Shown one piece after another: positions 56,632 through 64,000 of a stretch of DNA of 64,000 nt. Position 1 is the stretch's first letter. Each line of letters begins with the position of its first letter. Made by a program: the position numbers and the translations under genes. Source of the DNA: Axinella damicornis (taxonomy: Eukaryota; Porifera; Demospongiae; Axinellida; Axinellidae); contig OZ007506.1 of the NCBI GenBank assembly GCA_963931865.1, forward strand, positions 20,444,100-20,508,099. Reading direction: 5' to 3'. The notes under the pieces are model-generated. The model was given only the letters and a program-made list of their open reading frames with translations, was not told the DNA's origin and made no database searches.

Positions 56632-57556
56632 CTGCTAGAATATCAAGTAGCTTATTACTGGTGCACATATGCATGTCAATGCTTGAATGTTCTAACCTGA
56701 GTGTGTTTGATGAACATTCCACTATACATATCTCACATTTCACTGATGAGTTAGAATAACTAGTTTCTTGCGTATGATAACTAGTGGGGCTGCTGTCTCT
56801 CCCACCACCACCTCCTCCATGGTGTGACTAAAGGACAGGTATGCCATAATAGGAAGACACAGTTTGACACACTTGAGTACTTTTGGGCCTAACAGCCAGG
56901 TGCTGCTCACAATTTTGCTAGCCTCATCGATCCCGGGCTTCACCTCGTGGAGGAGGCCAGATATTTAAACTATTTCCCTCACTGCATTCTGTAAAATTGT
57001 CACGCTATTAGTGTCTTGTCGCATCTAACACGCTGTCCAGCACTCCAAGTGACCTGGCTCGGGGTGACCTGTAATGCTGCAATGCTGCAACCACTGTCAG
57101 ACTGCAACCGGTATTGCCACATTATATACCTCACGAATAGGCAACAGTTCAACTACAATCACTGATTTCACTTGGTCCAATTATAAGATGCATTTTAGTT
57201 ATATCAAAGCGAGCCGGCAAAGGGCATTAAAGTTACTTACAATTTGTAATAAGCTTACTGGCAATATGCAAAAATTGCAGAACTACGGTCTGTACAAAAT
57301 TAGCCAGTGATGCACAGTCATTGCAGTTATGTAGTGTAGTACAAGACAACAAATTCTCTATTAGTAAGCTACATCCCTCACCAGTGGCAGTAGCTTCGGC
57401 TTGAAATATCACAACAAGTTAGACTCTCTTTCCGTGATTCGCACGATGTTTAGCTTCTGATGCGCGCGCGAGCAAGTTAATAACTGCTGGACTTCACATG
57501 TTTGGCCGATTATAAACACTCCACATGTGGGTGGGCGGGGCAATACGAATTAGTTT

Positions 57557-57566
57557 GCGCATGCGC
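57557..57566 (+). promoter_or_regulatory. NRF-1-type site GCGCATGCGC before TTK
   Basis: A perfect palindromic GCGCATGCGC 45 bases before the TTK start codon matches the known NRF-1 consensus, common in promoters of broadly expressed cell-cycle genes. The assignment rests on the motif alone. Confidence 0.5.
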
Positions 57567-57602
57567 AGTTTGTGCCGTAGCACGAATTTCGAATTTCGTG
57601 TC

Positions 57603-57608
57603 ATGTAG
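57603..57608 (+). promoter_or_regulatory. Start-stop element ATGTAG before TTK
   Basis: ATG immediately followed by TAG, two bases before the TTK ATG at 57611. If in the mRNA, it is a minimal upstream ORF, a type known to stall ribosomes. Confidence 0.4.
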
Positions 57609-57610
57609 CC

Positions 57611-63193
<5,583 letters not shown>

Positions 63194-63407
63194 CCCACCC
63201 GTTTCCTGCCTACAGGAACTGCCCCCCCAAGATCGTACACCCGTACTGCACTCAGTGAGGTGGGTAATGCATGCAATTCCATGCACCTCAGGTGATTGCC
63301 TCAATTTTGTATCTTTTGTACCTGATCATGATCCATGTAATACTGCAATTGGTATTTCTGTTCTCTGTAACCTTGTGCAATACAAGACTGCTGACAGAAT
63401 ATTCATA

Positions 63408-63413
63408 ATTAAA
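63408..63413 (+). terminator. ATTAAA polyadenylation signal candidate for TTK
   Basis: ATTAAA about 215 bases after the stop codon. Confidence 0.4.
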
Positions 63414-63719
63414 ATAGGTCAGAAACTGCGCTACCATGAATACATGTACATTTAGGCACACAGTGCTGATCAATGGAATGGCTAGTCTCTGGGATAGCGG
63501 TTCTGTAGCCACGGTTTTGGGACGTGGCGATCGTGTTTGTAGCCTTCAAAGTACCTGCTTAGTTCAGGACACTGGATCTGTAAAGAGGAAGGTGTGCCGT
63601 GCACGACAGATCAAAACACTGGTATGTCTCACAGGCCAGTCACATCTCGTTCCCAGACCTCGGGGTCTGGGATCGAGGCTAAGGCCAGCCCCCTTCCATT
63701 TTGCAGTGCCATGTACGCC

Positions 63720-63809
63720 TAGCCTCGTTCCCAGGCTCCTCCCCCTGCACGCGCCGATGAAGTAGTTTTCTTCACCGCACGCACAGGGGGGAGCCTGGGA
63801 ACGAGGCTA
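63720..63809. mobile_element. 90-bp TAGCCTCG element
   Basis: Starts TAGCCTCGTTCCCAGGCTCC and ends GAGCCTGGGAACGAGGCTA. Flanks are ATGTACGCC and ATGTACTCC, a 9-bp duplication with one change. Confidence 0.88.
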
Positions 63810-63878
63810 ATGTACTCCCCTTTGTGCCAATACTGCGGTTTTCTAGTACCAAGCACAAAAGAATAACTCCACAGTCTA

Positions 63879-64000
63879 TAGTCTCATCCCCAGACCACTG
63901 CTTGCAGTGATAGTCTCATCCCCAGACCACTGCTTGCAGTGATAGTCTCATCCCCAGACCACTGCTTGCAGTGATAGTCTCATCCCCAGACCACTGCTTG
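63879..64000. repeat. 32-bp tandem repeat made of a TAGTCTCAT element end
   Basis: The unit TAGTCTCATCCCCAGACCAC plus TGCTTGCAGTGA repeats 3.8 times and is cut by the window end. Its first half is the terminal sequence of the TAGTCTCG family. Confidence 0.95.

Larger units (their letters stand above)
55446..57610. other. Divergent intergenic region
   Basis: The three-C2 gene (minus) and TTK (plus) diverge from here. It includes a degraded TAGCCTCG-type element at about 55755-55835, the 50-bp element at 56582-56631 and the TTK proximal promoter. No further gene was recognised. Confidence 0.65.
63194..64000. other. Downstream of TTK to window end
   Basis: Presumed 3' UTR, then inverted-repeat elements (about 63647-63681 and 63720-63809) and the tandem repeat that runs off the window. 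No gene. Confidence 0.65.

Overview
This is animal (metazoan) nuclear DNA. It holds five multi-exon genes with GT-AG introns, plus many non-autonomous terminal-inverted-repeat elements, minisatellites, CA/TG microsatellites and pyrimidine tracts. An Ig/FN3 receptor, synaptotagmin-like proteins and a TTK/Mps1 kinase place it in Metazoa. The intron and repeat style would fit a sponge or another early-branching invertebrate, but that is a weak inference. All exon structures were assembled by hand from splice sites, codon phase and domain continuity.

Layout. 2484-13050 (+): a single-pass receptor with three Ig and three FN3 domains and a long cytoplasmic tail; its signal-peptide exon was not found. 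14506-23853 (+): an unrecognised basic, disordered protein of about 306 residues in seven exons, with one GC-AG intron; its introns hold large minisatellites. 26927-46289 (+): a synaptotagmin-like (SYTL/Slp) protein of about 1980 residues with a Rab-binding zinc-finger head and eight C2 domains in four A-B cassettes. 47113-55445 (-): a convergent paralogue of about 828 residues with the same head but three C2 domains. 57611-63193 (+): a TTK/Mps1 kinase of about 547 residues.

How the genes fit together. The two SYTL-like genes form a tail-to-tail paralogous pair expected to link Rab-bearing vesicles to membranes. Known vertebrate Slp proteins carry two C2 domains, so an eight-C2 member is the main candidate for something new. 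Within it, A-type C2 exons and their flanking introns are nearly identical between cassettes, and every intron downstream of exon 4 is phase 0, so whole C2 modules could be gained, lost or skipped in frame. The receptor, the unknown gene and TTK have no evident functional link to the pair.

Mobile DNA. One family has inverted ends starting TAGCCTCG or TAGTCTCG and usually 9-bp target-site duplications, as in Mutator-like elements. At least three minisatellites (17.7-18.9 kb, 34.3-34.55 kb, 63.88-64.0 kb) are made from the terminal sequence of this family. A 547-bp nearly perfect palindrome lies in intron 3 of the eight-C2 gene.
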